Positions 45,974 to 55,611 of a DNA stretch of 64,000 bases are shown here, one piece after another. The DNA lies in NCBI GenBank assembly GCA_963733395.1, contig CAVTCZ010000017.1, forward strand, positions 124,001-188,000, read 5' to 3'. This DNA is from JADKAV01 sp963733395. GTDB lineage: Bacteria; Actinomycetota; Actinomycetes; S36-B12; UBA10799. The first letter of the stretch is position 1. The number at the start of each line of letters is the position of its first letter. The notes below the pieces were generated by a model. It had not been told where the DNA came from. It saw only the letters and a program-made list of their open reading frames with translations, and ran no database searches. The position numbers were made by a program, and so were the translations under genes.

Positions 45974-46809
45974 CCGGCACCGTCGTCGAATTCCCGGCCG
46001 GAGTTGTCCACGGCGCCGGGGTCGTGCAGCACGTGCTCGACCTCGAGGGCCGGGTCGGGGTGGTGACCGACAGGACACCTTTCCACCCGGTCGACCCATC
46101 CTGGCCGGACCAGCCGGGCGATTTCGGAACGCTGAACGGACTGGCGGTGGTCGACTGCCTGGTCGGGGCGGTCGACTCCGAAGGGGTGATCGCCGTCGAC
46201 TCCGCGATCCAAGCCCGGCGCGGCGACCCCGAGTACAGCTGGGTCGTCGTCCATGTCGTCGATGGACCGGCGCCTGCGGTGGGGGATGCGGTGGATCTGC
46301 GGGTGGACGCGCAGCGGCGCGCCGGGCTGAGTCGGGCCCACACCGGCTGCCACGTGTCTGCGCTGGCACTCAACGCCGTGGTTGCGGACCTCTGGCGCAA
46401 AGACGTGGTGACCGACGGCATCGGCAACCCGGACTTCGACCGGATCGCCCTGGCCAGTTCGCGCATGACACCCGACCAGGCCCGGGACAGCTATCGCCTG
46501 GGCAAGTCGCTGCGCAAGAAGGGCTTCGACACGGCGGCCTTCCTCGAGGGCCTCGACGGGCTGCCGGCGCGGGTGGAGGCCCAGGTGCAGCGGTGGATGG
46601 ATGCGGACGCCAACGTCGAGATCGAGGTCGATGGTCCGCACCTGACGGACATGCGCCGCTGGTGCTGCCATGTGCCCGAGGGCACGTTCCGGATCGCCTG
46701 CGGTGGGACACATGTCACGGCGTTGCGTGAACTCGGGTCGCTGTCGGTGCGCTACGAGCAGCCAGACGACGCCACCGTCGTGGCGGTGACCACGCTGGTG
46801 GCTGACTGA
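45970..46809 (+). CDS. AlaX-like alanyl-tRNA editing domain protein (metal-dependent)
   Basis: The GTG at 45970 overlaps the previous stop by four bases. The 279-residue product has an N-terminal beta barrel ('VVEFPAGVVHGAGVV', 'VVTDRTPFHPVDP') and the second additional domain of alanyl-tRNA synthetase with zinc ligands in 'SRAHTGCHVSAL' and 'RIACGGTHVTALREL'. AlaX proteins deacylate mischarged Ser/Gly-tRNA(Ala) in trans. The first zinc motif reads HTGCH instead of HxxxH with Thr, a small deviation. 'LGKSLRKKGFD' in the middle is an insertion I do not recognise. Confidence 0.82.
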   Translation: MTGTVVEFPAGVVHGAGVVQHVLDLEGRVGVVTDRTPFHPVDPSWPDQPGDFGTLNGLAVVDCLVGAVDSEGVIAVDSAIQARRGDPEYSWVVVHVVDGPAPAVGDAVDLRVDAQRRAGLSRAHTGCHVSALALNAVVADLWRKDVVTDGIGNPDFDRIALASSRMTPDQARDSYRLGKSLRKKGFDTAAFLEGLDGLPARVEAQVQRWMDADANVEIEVDGPHLTDMRRWCCHVPEGTFRIACGGTHVTALRELGSLSVRYEQPDDATVVAVTTLVAD

Positions 46810-47249
46810 GGCTCGTCGCGCCGGTGGTGTCCGGGTCCGACCGGCCGCCGCTTGACGTTGTGCGACTGCGCGTCCGATTCGTCCCAGCCGATCAGGCGGC
46901 CCCGAATGTCTGAACGGATGATTGTGCCGATGAGCGCTTGCGGCCGCTCGCGGACTGCGCCTACAACAGGGGTACACGTTCTGCAGAGAGGAAGGCACAA
47001 CGGAGAATCCGCAGCCGACGTCACCACTGAGGAAAGAGCACAACGCTCGCCACAAAGGAGAAATCCGAAAAGGACTAGGCCGGAGGATCCACGAGGGTCC
47101 ACGACATCGCGATAAAGGCGATAAGCGACGAACGATCGCATACTGAGGGCACTCGAACTCACCGCCCGACCTTGCGCAGAGCGTCTGAGGGGCTCCTCTC
47201 ACCCATACTGAGAGGAGCCCCTCAACCATGTTTGGCAGGGGTATCCCGC
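46810..47249. other. Gap between convergent genes
   Basis: Slightly lower GC than its surroundings and without a supported gene. The strong hairpin at 47186-47224 lies at its right end. Confidence 0.5.
47186..47224 (-). terminator. Perfect 15-bp hairpin after the DyP peroxidase gene
   Basis: TGAGGGGCTCCTCTC pairs perfectly with GAGAGGAGCCCCTCA across a 9-base loop, 25 bases past the peroxidase stop on the minus strand. It is probably the operon terminator. Confidence 0.8.
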
Positions 47250-48482
47250 TCAGGCCAGCAGGGTCTGGCCGATGTACTCGCCCTCGGAGAATCCGGGCGG
47301 CACGGCGAACAGCGCGGATCCCACCGGGGTCGTCCACACGTTGAGCACGTCGGCTTGCGCCAGGCGGCGCTGGATGGGGACGAACTGTTCCTGCGGGTCG
47401 GCCATGTAGGCGACGAAGAGTAGGCCGGCATCCATGGAGCCGTCAGGGGCCATGCCGTCGTCGTAGTTGTAGGGCCGGCGCAGGATCCGCTCTTCGGGCG
47501 CTTGTGCGTGTGCCAGGCGCATGTGCGATGTCGCCGGGATGACGGGCATCCCGTACGCATCCTCGGCGTCGAAATCGGGTGCGGTGAACTCTGAGCCGCC
47601 CGTCAGCGGCGCCCCGTCGGACAGCCGCCGGCCGATGGCTTCCTCCTTCGAGATCTCGTCCATGCCGCCCCAGGTGCGCAAGTCCATGGCGATGCGGCGC
47701 ACGACGACGGCGGTGCCGCCGCGCAGCCAGGCGGGATCGGAGTCCGGTGGCTCCCACACCACCTGGTCGAAGTCGACCGTTCCGGCCTCGGGGTTGACCG
47801 TGCCGTCGATCTGGCCCATCAGGTTGCGCCCGGTCATCCCGCTGGGGGCGGTGTTCGCAGGGCGATGGAAGCCTGTTTGGATCCATCGCGGCTTGGCGAA
47901 GGGGCGGGTGTCGGTGAGCAGGACCTGGACCGCGTGCGACACCGTGACCGGGTCCTCGGCTGCCACCTGCAGGAGCAGGTCGCCACCCGACCACCGGCGC
48001 TTGAGCTTGTCGATCGAGAAGTTGGGCAGCCCGTCGGTCAGCCAGTCCGGCGCCTGGTCGGCCAACCCGGCCGCTGAGAGCAGGCCCGATCCGAAACCTA
48101 CCGTCACCGTCAGTCGGGCGGGGACCGTCGCCAGTTCCGGTTGCGGGTCGGCCAGGGCCGAACTGCCCCCGGTCAGGCGAATGATGTCGTCGGTGAGTAG
48201 CCGCATCATGCGGACGATGGCCTCGCGGTCGACGCCCTTGGACAGATCCAGGGCCACGAAGGTGGCGTTGGCCTGCAGAGGCGTGGCGATCCCCGCCTGA
48301 TGGGCGCCGTAGCAGTCCTCAGTGGCGCTGCCCAGTGCTCCCTGCGCAACCTCGGCGGTGGGCTCGGCCGCCACGGCGTAACCCGCGGCCGCGCCCACGG
48401 CCAAACCGCCGGCGCCGAGAGCCAAGCCGCCCAGCAGCCCGCGACGGGTCAGACCCGTGGGCTGCTGGGCGTCGGAGGTCAT
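47250..48482 (-). CDS. Tat-exported DyP-type haem peroxidase (EfeB/DtpA-like)
   Basis: The ATG at 48482 begins a twin-arginine signal ('LTRRGLLGGLALGAGG'). The mature enzyme has the DyP distal motif GxxDG in 'NLMGQIDGTVNP', with the distal Arg later in 'VVVRRIAMD', and the proximal haem His in 'ATSHMRLAHAQ'. The length of 410 residues fits the EfeB/DtpA class. The upstream neighbour 10 bases away is a PCu(A)C copper chaperone; in Streptomyces, DtpA depends on copper chaperones, so the pair may work together. No EfeU/EfeO iron-uptake genes are present. DyP enzymes oxidise phenols or dyes or metabolise haem. Confidence 0.9.
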   Translation of the reverse strand: MTSDAQQPTGLTRRGLLGGLALGAGGLAVGAAAGYAVAAEPTAEVAQGALGSATEDCYGAHQAGIATPLQANATFVALDLSKGVDREAIVRMMRLLTDDIIRLTGGSSALADPQPELATVPARLTVTVGFGSGLLSAAGLADQAPDWLTDGLPNFSIDKLKRRWSGGDLLLQVAAEDPVTVSHAVQVLLTDTRPFAKPRWIQTGFHRPANTAPSGMTGRNLMGQIDGTVNPEAGTVDFDQVVWEPPDSDPAWLRGGTAVVVRRIAMDLRTWGGMDEISKEEAIGRRLSDGAPLTGGSEFTAPDFDAEDAYGMPVIPATSHMRLAHAQAPEERILRRPYNYDDGMAPDGSMDAGLLFVAYMADPQEQFVPIQRRLAQADVLNVWTTPVGSALFAVPPGFSEGEYIGQTLLA

Positions 48483-48492
48483 GTGGCTGGGG

Positions 48493-49053
48493 TCAGCTCG
48501 CAGATGCGCTCGGCTCCATGGACTCGGAGTCCATCGAACCCTCACTCGGCACGTACGATTCGGCCCCGCCCTCGTACGGCTTGGCAACGCTGGTCCACGT
48601 CACCGTGCCGCCGGTGTCGCACACCGCGGTGATCTCAACCTCGTCGCCGGCCTCGATCGGGTCGGGCAGTTCCATGAGCATGAGGTGGTCGCTGCCCGGC
48701 TTCAGCGTCGCGGATCCGCCAGCCGGCACGACCAGGCCGCCCTCCTTGGGCTGCATGACCATCGCACCGTCCTGGTCGACGACCTCGTGGATCTCCATCT
48801 TCCCGGCTGAGGGGCTGGACGCCGATGTGATGGTGATGTCCTGGTCGGTGGTGTTCTCGAACACCCCGAACGCGCCGGTCATGTCCATGTCCTGGGCCTT
48901 CACCCAGGGGTCGGTCACGGTCAAGGCACATGCAGCCGACTCGGAGGCGGTGGCGGTGTCGGATGCGGTGTCGTCGGACGAGCACGCGGACAGCGCCCCG
49001 AGTGCCAGCAGGGTTGCGCCTATGGCGGCGACCGGGCGGCTGAGCGTGAACAT
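48493..49053 (-). CDS. PCu(A)C-type periplasmic copper chaperone lipoprotein
   Basis: The ATG at 49053 starts a lipoprotein signal with 'LGALSAC'. The beta-sandwich carries the copper motif: 'GKMEIHEVV' followed by 'AMVMQPK' and 'SDHLMLME' give the H(M)x10Mx21HxM spacing typical of PCu(A)C. The C-terminus is a Met/Ser-rich tail ('GSMDSESMEPSASAS') that may bind extra copper. It precedes the DyP peroxidase gene on the same strand. It is expected to pass Cu(I) outside the membrane to an oxidase or to the peroxidase system. Confidence 0.9.
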   Translation of the reverse strand: MFTLSRPVAAIGATLLALGALSACSSDDTASDTATASESAACALTVTDPWVKAQDMDMTGAFGVFENTTDQDITITSASSPSAGKMEIHEVVDQDGAMVMQPKEGGLVVPAGGSATLKPGSDHLMLMELPDPIEAGDEVEITAVCDTGGTVTWTSVAKPYEGGAESYVPSEGSMDSESMEPSASAS

Positions 49054-49206
49054 GAGTGGATCCTCCCAATCCTCTTCGAATACCCCTTGGGGGTTATGCG
49101 AACAGGCTATGCGGGGGCTGGCCGGAGGAACCCATTCAGGCTCGCCTAAGTTCAGTGGCCGCCGGGGATCGGCCGCTGGCCTTCGGTGACACGTACACTC
49201 GGATGT

Positions 49207-49579
49207 GGCGAGTCGGTCGGGCGGCCGCGGTTGCTCCCAGAGCAGTCGAGGAAAGTCCGGACTCCACAGGGCAGGACGGTGGGTAACTCCCACCCGGGGC
49301 AACCCGCGGGCAAGTGCAACAGAAAGCAGACCGCCAGTCCTCGGACTGGTAAGGGTGAAACGGTGGTGTAAGAGACCACCAGCGTCCACGGCGACGTGGG
49401 CGGCTAGGTAAACCCCGTCCGGAGCAAGGCCAAGAGGGCGTTTCGGCGCCTGCGCAGGCGAACGGCCCGTTCAATGTCTGCGGGTGGGCTGCATCGAGGT
49501 CATCGGTAACGGTGGCCCCAGACAGATGGCCGTCGCCGGGGAGACCCGGTACAGAATCCGGCTTACAGACCGACTCGCC
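49207..49579 (+). ncRNA. rnpB: RNase P RNA, bacterial class A
   Basis: The catalytic RNA that matures tRNA 5' ends. The conserved core GAGGAAAGTCCGGACTCC and CACAGGGCAG is at 49248-49275, and the 3' core ACAGAATCCGGCTTACAGAC is near 49551-49570. The ends pair: GGCGAGTCGGTC at 49207 with GACCGACTCGCC at 49568-49579. A length of about 373 nt is normal. The ends are set from this helix, so the exact 5' and 3' nucleotides may differ by several bases. Confidence 0.95.
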
Positions 49580-50437
49580 ACACAGAGCCGGTCTGGGGGG
49601 GAGGCCTCAGGCGGGGTTTCGGAGGCCCGTTGTCTCCAATCGTTTCAGTGGCCGATTCCAGAACCCAGAGGTCGGCCGAGGCCGACAGTCGAGTGCTGTC
49701 GTCGGAGTCGGGCCACAGGGGCGTAGGTGTCTAGCGTCCCCGGCCGCGGCCTGGCAGACGCGCCCGAACCGTCTTGACAGATTCCCCGGTGGCGCTGGCC
49801 GATGAGTTCCATGGCATTCCGGTCACCGCGAAGTACGAAGCCCCGGCCTTCAGTTGGACCCGCTTGTTGCGCACCGCGGGCGTGCGGGATTGTCCGGTCG
49901 CGGGCTACCCCCAACTCCCCGAAGCATGCCCAGGCCGCCCCAGGGTCGTCAGCCTTCTGTCGGGCGATCCGGAAGACTCCGACAGCCTCGGCTCTGCCAC
50001 CGGAGAGCAACGCCAATCAAGATCAATTGCTTATGCGTGAGTCCGAGCGAATCGCCTGCCGTAGGTCATACGCCCCGTCAACACGCAGCGTAGTGCCTCA
50101 AGTCAAGATGCCCGCGAAAGTTGATCCGTGCCTCATCTAGGAATGCCCGCGAAATCCTGGGTCAGGAGGCTTTGACGCGGATGCCCTTGCGGATGTCGGC
50201 TTCACATACGCCTTGGCATACCTGCTGGTGAGCTCGGCCCGGGACCTCATCGACAACTCACTCCTCATACCCCAACACCTGGGCGCTCGATGGCATAATG
50301 GACAGGAAGTCGCACCAAAGCCAGGTATTCGTGGGCACGGTGGACGGCGCCTGTCCGTGAGGTTTCACGTTGGCCATCCACGACGCGAAGGCCCCGTCCG
50401 AGCGTCAACCGTGAAGACGAACCTGCCTGGCCAACCG
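49580..50437. other. Gap of about 860 bases without a supported gene
   Basis: Several short open frames occur on both strands, but none shows a convincing start, family motif or protein-like composition. A direct repeat of ATGCCCGCGAAA (about 50109 and 50142) is the only structure I noticed. Decayed genes are possible. Confidence 0.5.
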
Positions 50438-53400
50438 CTACCGGACCAACGGTTGTAGATGAAGCACCCCATCGGGCTGCGGGACCGTCGGCGGGACGCC
50501 GTACCAATCTGACACGACCGTCTCGTAGACCTCGCTGAACTGGTACCTGCTGTGCCCGTGTAGGCCGGGGTTGGGGTCATCGGTGAGGCTGCCGGGGGAG
50601 TATTCGCTCACGACTCGGTCAGCCACGGAGTTCGCGTTGGAGAAAACCCTGAAGCCGATGGGGTCCGTGCGGCGGAACAGGTTGATCCAGTGGGGCTGGT
50701 CGGTACCCACCTTGAGGTAGAGCGCCAGGGAACTGTTGGGAATGGTCGGCTTCTTCTCGACTCTCTGATCGAGATCGGGCGCCGCATCCCGGAACAGGAT
50801 CCGCCGGTCGATCGGCTCGTATCCCACCGCCTGAGCGCTGAACACCGCCGGGAAGATGCGGCCATACCACATGCGCAATTGAGAGCCGTAAGTCACGCAT
50901 CGCACCTGCTCCCAGCCCATGGCGTTCCAGGTCCTGAGTTGACACAGCGCAGCGACCGCGATGGTCGATCCCTGACTATGCGCGGACACGATGACCCGAG
51001 CGCCGCGACTTAGTGCCCAGTGCATGCGGTCGATGAGTTCGGGGACGACCCGCTCGGCGTAACACGGCGGACCCAGCGGGTGGGCAACCCTTGGCCAAAA
51101 GGTGGTGAGGTCCCACAAGATGCCTATCGAACGGCGCATCGAGTCGGACTTGCGCAGCCTTGAGGCTGCAGCCAGCAGCAGAAGCGACACTCCGAGGGCC
51201 ACCCACAGCCCGGCATCGGCCAGACTGCGGACCCAGCCGCTGTCGGCGTTCGCGAACATCCCCCACTTCCAGGGAGGAACGCCAGTCGCTGCACCGAGCA
51301 GAACTGCCAGCGCCGCGATGCAGGTCACGAAGGCGATGAGGCCAACCATCCGTTCGGTGCGGTGGGTGTACCCGGCGGCGGTTCGGGCCTTACGGCTGCG
51401 TTCGCGCAGGTGATCCCGCAGGTTGGGTAGATCCTTGCTCAAGGAGGCTTGGACGGCCTGCTGGTTGCCGCGGGTAAGCCGCCAGCGGCCATATCCGGCA
51501 ATGCTGACCAGCGACACCCCGATCAACCAGAACGGTAGGACCGACGCGAAATAGACCAGCGCCAACGGAACTACCAGCGGCTCCTGCAGGCTCTGATCGC
51601 TGTTCAGTGTCACAGGGCCTTCGATGGTAAGCGTGCGAGCTACCGAGCCATTGGAGGCCAGAACGCCGCGCGCGACATAGGCGCCTTTGCCATCCGCTGC
51701 ACATGGGTTCGCGCTCGCCTGCTCCGGCACGACACACGTGTCGACCAGCGTGATCGGCCCTGTGTAGACCACCGTGCCATTGCTCACCTCGACGCCGCTG
51801 AGAGACGACAGCGCCCTCGGATCGGCGGGAGCTGGCTGGGCCTGGGGGACTAACGCTCCGTCGGCGATCGCCACTGGCCGACGGTCGGGGGTGCTCACCA
51901 GCAGTTGGTCGGCCTGGAGGGTGCCAGAGGTGATCGTGGCCGTGTCCCCACTCGTTACCAGCGTTGCCCTGGTCGCGGTGAGGTCACCTTCGGTGGTGAA
52001 GCGCAGGCTCGCCCCTGAGGACTGAATGGTGGCCGCCAGGAATCCCGGCGACTCATCGGAATTAAATGTGGCCTGCAGATCCTCCACGGTCTGCTCCCCA
52101 CCGTTGAGATAGTCGGCCACCCACACCACCGTCGAGGTGCTGAACAGTGCGGCCACCCACACAGCCGCTCCAAGGACCATCGCTGGCCCCGCGCCATTCC
52201 ACGCATAGGCCGTGCTGGGTCGCCGCCTTCGGGCCAGCCACACCAGCGACACGACAAAGGCTGCGGCGATCGGACCGCCCCACCACCACTCGCCTTGCCA
52301 GAGATGGCTGCTGAGCCAGCCGATCACGGCTACGACAGTCACCGCGATCAGAGTGATCTCGCCTTGAACGCGCCCCATGCTCGCCGTGAGAAAACCTGCC
52401 ACGATCAGGACAAGCATCGCGAGTGGAACCTCGACGCCCAGGTCGTGCCCGGGCAGCAATGGAGCCGCCACCACTTGCGACGGGGCGAAGACCAGCATCG
52501 TCACCGCGTAGGCCAGGCCGAGGACCACGGGACTCCAACTCAAGACGTGCGCCAGCACGTTATACGCGGTGGAGTCCTCGCGGACCTCCAGGAACTCCGA
52601 GCCGTCCCGATAGGTGACGGCGACGGTCACCAGGGCGGTCCACAACAGCACGGACGCGAGAACCAGGACCCCTACCACGGGTGCCTGGCGGGTTCCCCCG
52701 ATGACCAGCGGTGCGGTGGCAAGCACCACGACGTAGGCCGTCCCCGCCGTGATGTGCACCCGGCGCAACATTGAGGTGCGGTCCAAGCCGTACCACATGT
52801 TGCGCCTGCCCAGGATCCAGTCGCCGGACCGGCTCGAAGCCTCCTCCGACTCCGCCACGGCCGCGTCGGAGGTTTCGCTGTCGGGCATGACGGGGGCGAC
52901 GGTAGCCGAGGCAACGGACTCGTAGCGGTGCAGAGTCTGGCGGGACAACCCCCACAGCAGGGTCAGCACGGCGAGCGGGAGCATGGAGCCCACCAGTACC
53001 CGCCTCGTCGGGCTGTCCCACGGAGGTGCGGCGAGGAAGTCGAGGAATCCCGGCACGGCACCGCACACGTTCGACCCTCCTCGGAAGCACTGCCAGGCGA
53101 CGAGGTCAACACCGATGGTGAACATGGCAGCAACCAGCAGGAGGGTCAAGAGCAGCCCGGCGATCCGCATCCAGATCGCGCTCCAGGCCTTCCTCTCAGT
53201 CATCTCAGGTCGTGTCCAGTACGCCAGGTTGACCAGCGCGAACGGCAAGAGTGTCAGCCACAGGATGCGCCTGATGACATCCATGATTCCGGTCACCCCG
53301 GACGTCAGGCCTCCCCATGAGTAGGCCTCGACCGCTACGTTGTCGGGCCGCTGCGGACCATAGGGCTGTGCTCCGGCCTTGCACCGGTAGAAGCCGGTGC

Positions 53401-53515
53401 GTCGATCGCCTGCCACCGGTTCGACGTCCGAAGCATCCACGCCCAGCATGTCTGAGGGTGATGTCCCGGCCACCCCGTGGACGCGGATCTCAAGAACCTT
53501 CGTCGCACTTTGCAC
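50438..53515 (-). CDS. Large multi-pass membrane protein with a split alpha/beta-hydrolase-like core
   Basis: A 1025-residue protein. It opens with 'LEIRVHGVAGTSP', a first core strand with an HG oxyanion-type turn. About ten hydrophobic segments follow (for example near residues 84-102, 116-140, 180-195, 258-310, 335-440 and 640-665), with a periplasm-type beta domain in between (about 470-620, Thr/Ser-rich). The C-terminal 300 residues are soluble and contain a nucleophile elbow 'VIVSAHSQGSTIAVAAL' and a late His in 'GLHGHSRYQFSEVY'. I infer one hydrolase domain interrupted by a membrane insert. No family name is known to me; substrate unknown. The frame is fully open and the gene stands alone. 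Confidence 0.75.
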   Translation of the reverse strand: MQSATKVLEIRVHGVAGTSPSDMLGVDASDVEPVAGDRRTGFYRCKAGAQPYGPQRPDNVAVEAYSWGGLTSGVTGIMDVIRRILWLTLLPFALVNLAYWTRPEMTERKAWSAIWMRIAGLLLTLLLVAAMFTIGVDLVAWQCFRGGSNVCGAVPGFLDFLAAPPWDSPTRRVLVGSMLPLAVLTLLWGLSRQTLHRYESVASATVAPVMPDSETSDAAVAESEEASSRSGDWILGRRNMWYGLDRTSMLRRVHITAGTAYVVVLATAPLVIGGTRQAPVVGVLVLASVLLWTALVTVAVTYRDGSEFLEVREDSTAYNVLAHVLSWSPVVLGLAYAVTMLVFAPSQVVAAPLLPGHDLGVEVPLAMLVLIVAGFLTASMGRVQGEITLIAVTVVAVIGWLSSHLWQGEWWWGGPIAAAFVVSLVWLARRRRPSTAYAWNGAGPAMVLGAAVWVAALFSTSTVVWVADYLNGGEQTVEDLQATFNSDESPGFLAATIQSSGASLRFTTEGDLTATRATLVTSGDTATITSGTLQADQLLVSTPDRRPVAIADGALVPQAQPAPADPRALSSLSGVEVSNGTVVYTGPITLVDTCVVPEQASANPCAADGKGAYVARGVLASNGSVARTLTIEGPVTLNSDQSLQEPLVVPLALVYFASVLPFWLIGVSLVSIAGYGRWRLTRGNQQAVQASLSKDLPNLRDHLRERSRKARTAAGYTHRTERMVGLIAFVTCIAALAVLLGAATGVPPWKWGMFANADSGWVRSLADAGLWVALGVSLLLLAAASRLRKSDSMRRSIGILWDLTTFWPRVAHPLGPPCYAERVVPELIDRMHWALSRGARVIVSAHSQGSTIAVAALCQLRTWNAMGWEQVRCVTYGSQLRMWYGRIFPAVFSAQAVGYEPIDRRILFRDAAPDLDQRVEKKPTIPNSSLALYLKVGTDQPHWINLFRRTDPIGFRVFSNANSVADRVVSEYSPGSLTDDPNPGLHGHSRYQFSEVYETVVSDWYGVPPTVPQPDGVLHLQPLVR

Positions 53516-54139
53516 AGGCCCCCTAATCCTCGACCTATGAGCTCAGAATCCCACGACGGAACGCGTAGGTCAACGCCCGTCAGGCGCCGATAGAGAGGGG
53601 TTGGCGGGCAGTTCACGTGGCACCCGGCATCGGGGGTTTTGGTGACGGCCCCCGATCCAGGGCTGTGCCCCCGCCGGTGAACGGCTAACTCGGATCACCG
53701 CCCGCAGCGGGCACTTCCGACAGGCCCAGGGGACGAACGCTCGTTTCCTGGTGGTTCGGTACCTGGATACCAGCACTCGGTCCAAATCGGAGCGTTGGAC
53801 ACGGGTTCAAAGACCGCGTTTTGGGCCGAGTGCTCTGGTCCTGGACGCACACGAGTTCACGGTGACTGATGCGAGCGCCGATGAGGAGCGTGAGGTGTTG
53901 CGCGCTGTGGCCGGCGGGGGGAGTGCACTACGGGGCATTCCGCTACGCCCACACGTAAGTTCGAGACATGGTGTGACAGCCACACTGGGCCGGCTGATCG
54001 GAGCCTCAGTCGGTCAGGGCGGAGAAGAAGTCCTCAAGTAATCCGGCATCGACAATCTGCTGGAGGGTCTCCTGGAACCACGAAATGACCTCGTCGTCGG
54101 TGAAGAAATCAGGGCCTCCCGGCATTGATGTGGGTGGTT
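53516..54139. other. Gap with an inverted repeat, no supported gene
   Basis: An imperfect inverted pair of about 21 bp (ACCAGCACTCGGTCC at 53764 against GGGCCGAGTGCTCTGGT near 53822) lies in it. A 39-residue acidic open frame (54006-54125, minus) is too short to call. Confidence 0.4.
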
Positions 54140-54358
54140 TCAGGGTCCGGAGGCGTGCATGCGTTCGTGGGGTAGGACGTGTTCGATGGGTCTGAGGGTG
54201 AGCATGATGAGGGCGATCGCGGCGTTGGCGGAGTGGAATCCGTAGGCCCGGTTGATGATGAGCCGGACGCGGCGGTTGCCTACGTGGCGGGCGTTGTTGA
54301 CGCCAAGGCGGACCGCGGCCAGGATTCCGTCGATCCGTTTGCGGATGGTCCGGTCCAC
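54140..54358 (-). pseudogene. ISL3-family transposase, C-terminal remnant
   Basis: A 72-residue fragment 'DRTIRKRIDGILAAVRLGVNN' (in part) and 'RVRLIINRAYGFHSANAAIA' with 'RPIEHVLPHE' matches the C-terminal end of ISL3-type transposases, where 'AYGFHSA.A' is highly conserved. The DDE catalytic core is missing: upstream sequence on this strand turns directly into the oxidoreductase remnant at about 54360-54380. It shows an old insertion followed by deletion. Confidence 0.75.
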
Positions 54359-54384
54359 GGTGACGAACGGTCCGGAGAGTTGCT

Positions 54385-54855
54385 GTGCTCAGTGATGGCG
54401 GCGAGTTGCCGTACGACCTGTTCCTCGGGGTGCCTGTGCATCGGGCGCCGGCAGTCGCGGTTGCCTCGGGGCTGACGGAGAACGGCTGGATCCCTGTGGA
54501 TCCGCTGACCCTCCAGACCCAGTTCCCAGGGGTGTACGCGATCGGCGACGTCACCAGCGTCGGCACACCCAAGGCCGGGGTGTTCGCCGAGGGCCAGGCA
54601 TCGGTGGTCGCCGCGGGGATCATCGCGACGGTGCGCAACACCGCGACGAACCGAACCTACGACGGCCACGGGATCTGCTACATGGAGTTCGGCGGCCACG
54701 AGATCGCCAAGATCGACGTGACTTTCCTCAGCGGTGCACGTCCCGCCGGTTCGCTGGAAGGCCCCGACGCCAATCTCGCCGCGGACAAGTCCGCCTTCGG
54801 TACCGAACGCATCCAGCGCTGGTTCGGCAAGGCCTGGACGGGCGTCGGCGCCTGA
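54385..54855 (+). pseudogene. Sulfide:quinone oxidoreductase-like flavoprotein, C-terminal fragment
   Basis: 156 codons read 'LPYDLFLGVPVHRAPAV', 'GVYAIGDVTSVGTPKAGVFA' (the second FAD-binding motif) and 'RIQRWFGKAW', the C-terminal half of SQR-like pyridine-nucleotide-disulfide family flavoproteins. The N-terminal FAD/GxGxxG domain and redox Cys are absent because the gene is truncated at the junction with the ISL3 remnant. The frame is open to its natural stop, so loss was recent or the piece is neutral. Confidence 0.75.
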
Positions 54856-55125
54856 AGTGTTCCGGGTGATCCTGCCCGTGAGGGGATCTTGGGGGCGCAG
54901 TTCCAACGTCAATCGCGCTGCCCTCTGCGTCCACCCGGCGCCCTTCGGGATTCTGGACGTCGGGTAGCGCGATCCGCTGGACATAGCCATTCGCCGGGCG
55001 GGTACATGCAAGCACGTCCGGGAGGCGCACGTTCGGCCCCCTTGTCGGCGTGCTCGCCGGCGTACCCAGGACTCTGATCGAAAGGGCCATGGTCGCCGGC
55101 CTCGCAGGAGCCTACGTTCAGAAGG

Positions 55126-55611
55126 GTGAAGCCCTATCTGCGATCGCTGACCACCGTCGCCCTTGCCCTGTCTGCTCTCGTTGTATCGAGCCCGGCGGGG
55201 GCTGCGCCTGACACCGCAAACAAGGTGACTGTGTTTCACGAGGATGAGGTAGTCGCGGAGTTCACCACCGCGAAATGTCGGAAGTCGCGTGGCGGGTTCG
55301 TTGCGCGGACCCCGGTCGTGGGCGGATACCGGCTGTTCGTGGCCATCGACGACTTCAGCGGGTTCCACTCGTACGACCTCGTGCACGGCAAGAACGCCGA
55401 CCCGTACGTCGTGATCCTCCAGAACGGTGAAGCTGCTTTCAGCAACCTGTACGTGCCGCCCTTCCCCGTCCCCGGATACGGGCAGGTCAACTTCAGGTCG
55501 AAGGGCAAACTCATGGGGGTTGGCTTCCAGCCCACCTTCAACCGAGCAGGCACTGATGGGGTCGTTTTCGCAGGCGCTGTGAGATGCCAATACCCGAAGA
55601 AGGGCAAGTAG
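55126..55611 (+). CDS. Small secreted protein of unknown function
   Basis: The GTG at 55126 begins a signal peptide ('SLTTVALALSALVVSSPAGA'). The mature 135 residues are beta-rich with one Cys near each end ('TTAKCRKSRGG' and 'GAVRCQYPKKGK'), which could pair. 'GYRLFVAIDDFSGFHSYDLV' and 'NVRSKGKLMGVGFQP'-like strands suggest a small sandwich. No family is recognised. Its upstream gap (54856-55125) holds no gene. Confidence 0.65.
   Translation: MKPYLRSLTTVALALSALVVSSPAGAAPDTANKVTVFHEDEVVAEFTTAKCRKSRGGFVARTPVVGGYRLFVAIDDFSGFHSYDLVHGKNADPYVVILQNGEAAFSNLYVPPFPVPGYGQVNFRSKGKLMGVGFQPTFNRAGTDGVVFAGAVRCQYPKKGK

Noticed and set aside
49645..50458. Several overlapping open frames after rnpB
   Set aside because: No start signals, no recognisable motifs, and both strands look equally poor.
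54006..54125. 39-residue acidic open frame on the minus strand
   Set aside because: Composition is protein-like (DDEVISWFQETL), but it is too short and next to an IS remnant; it may be the tail of a lost gene.
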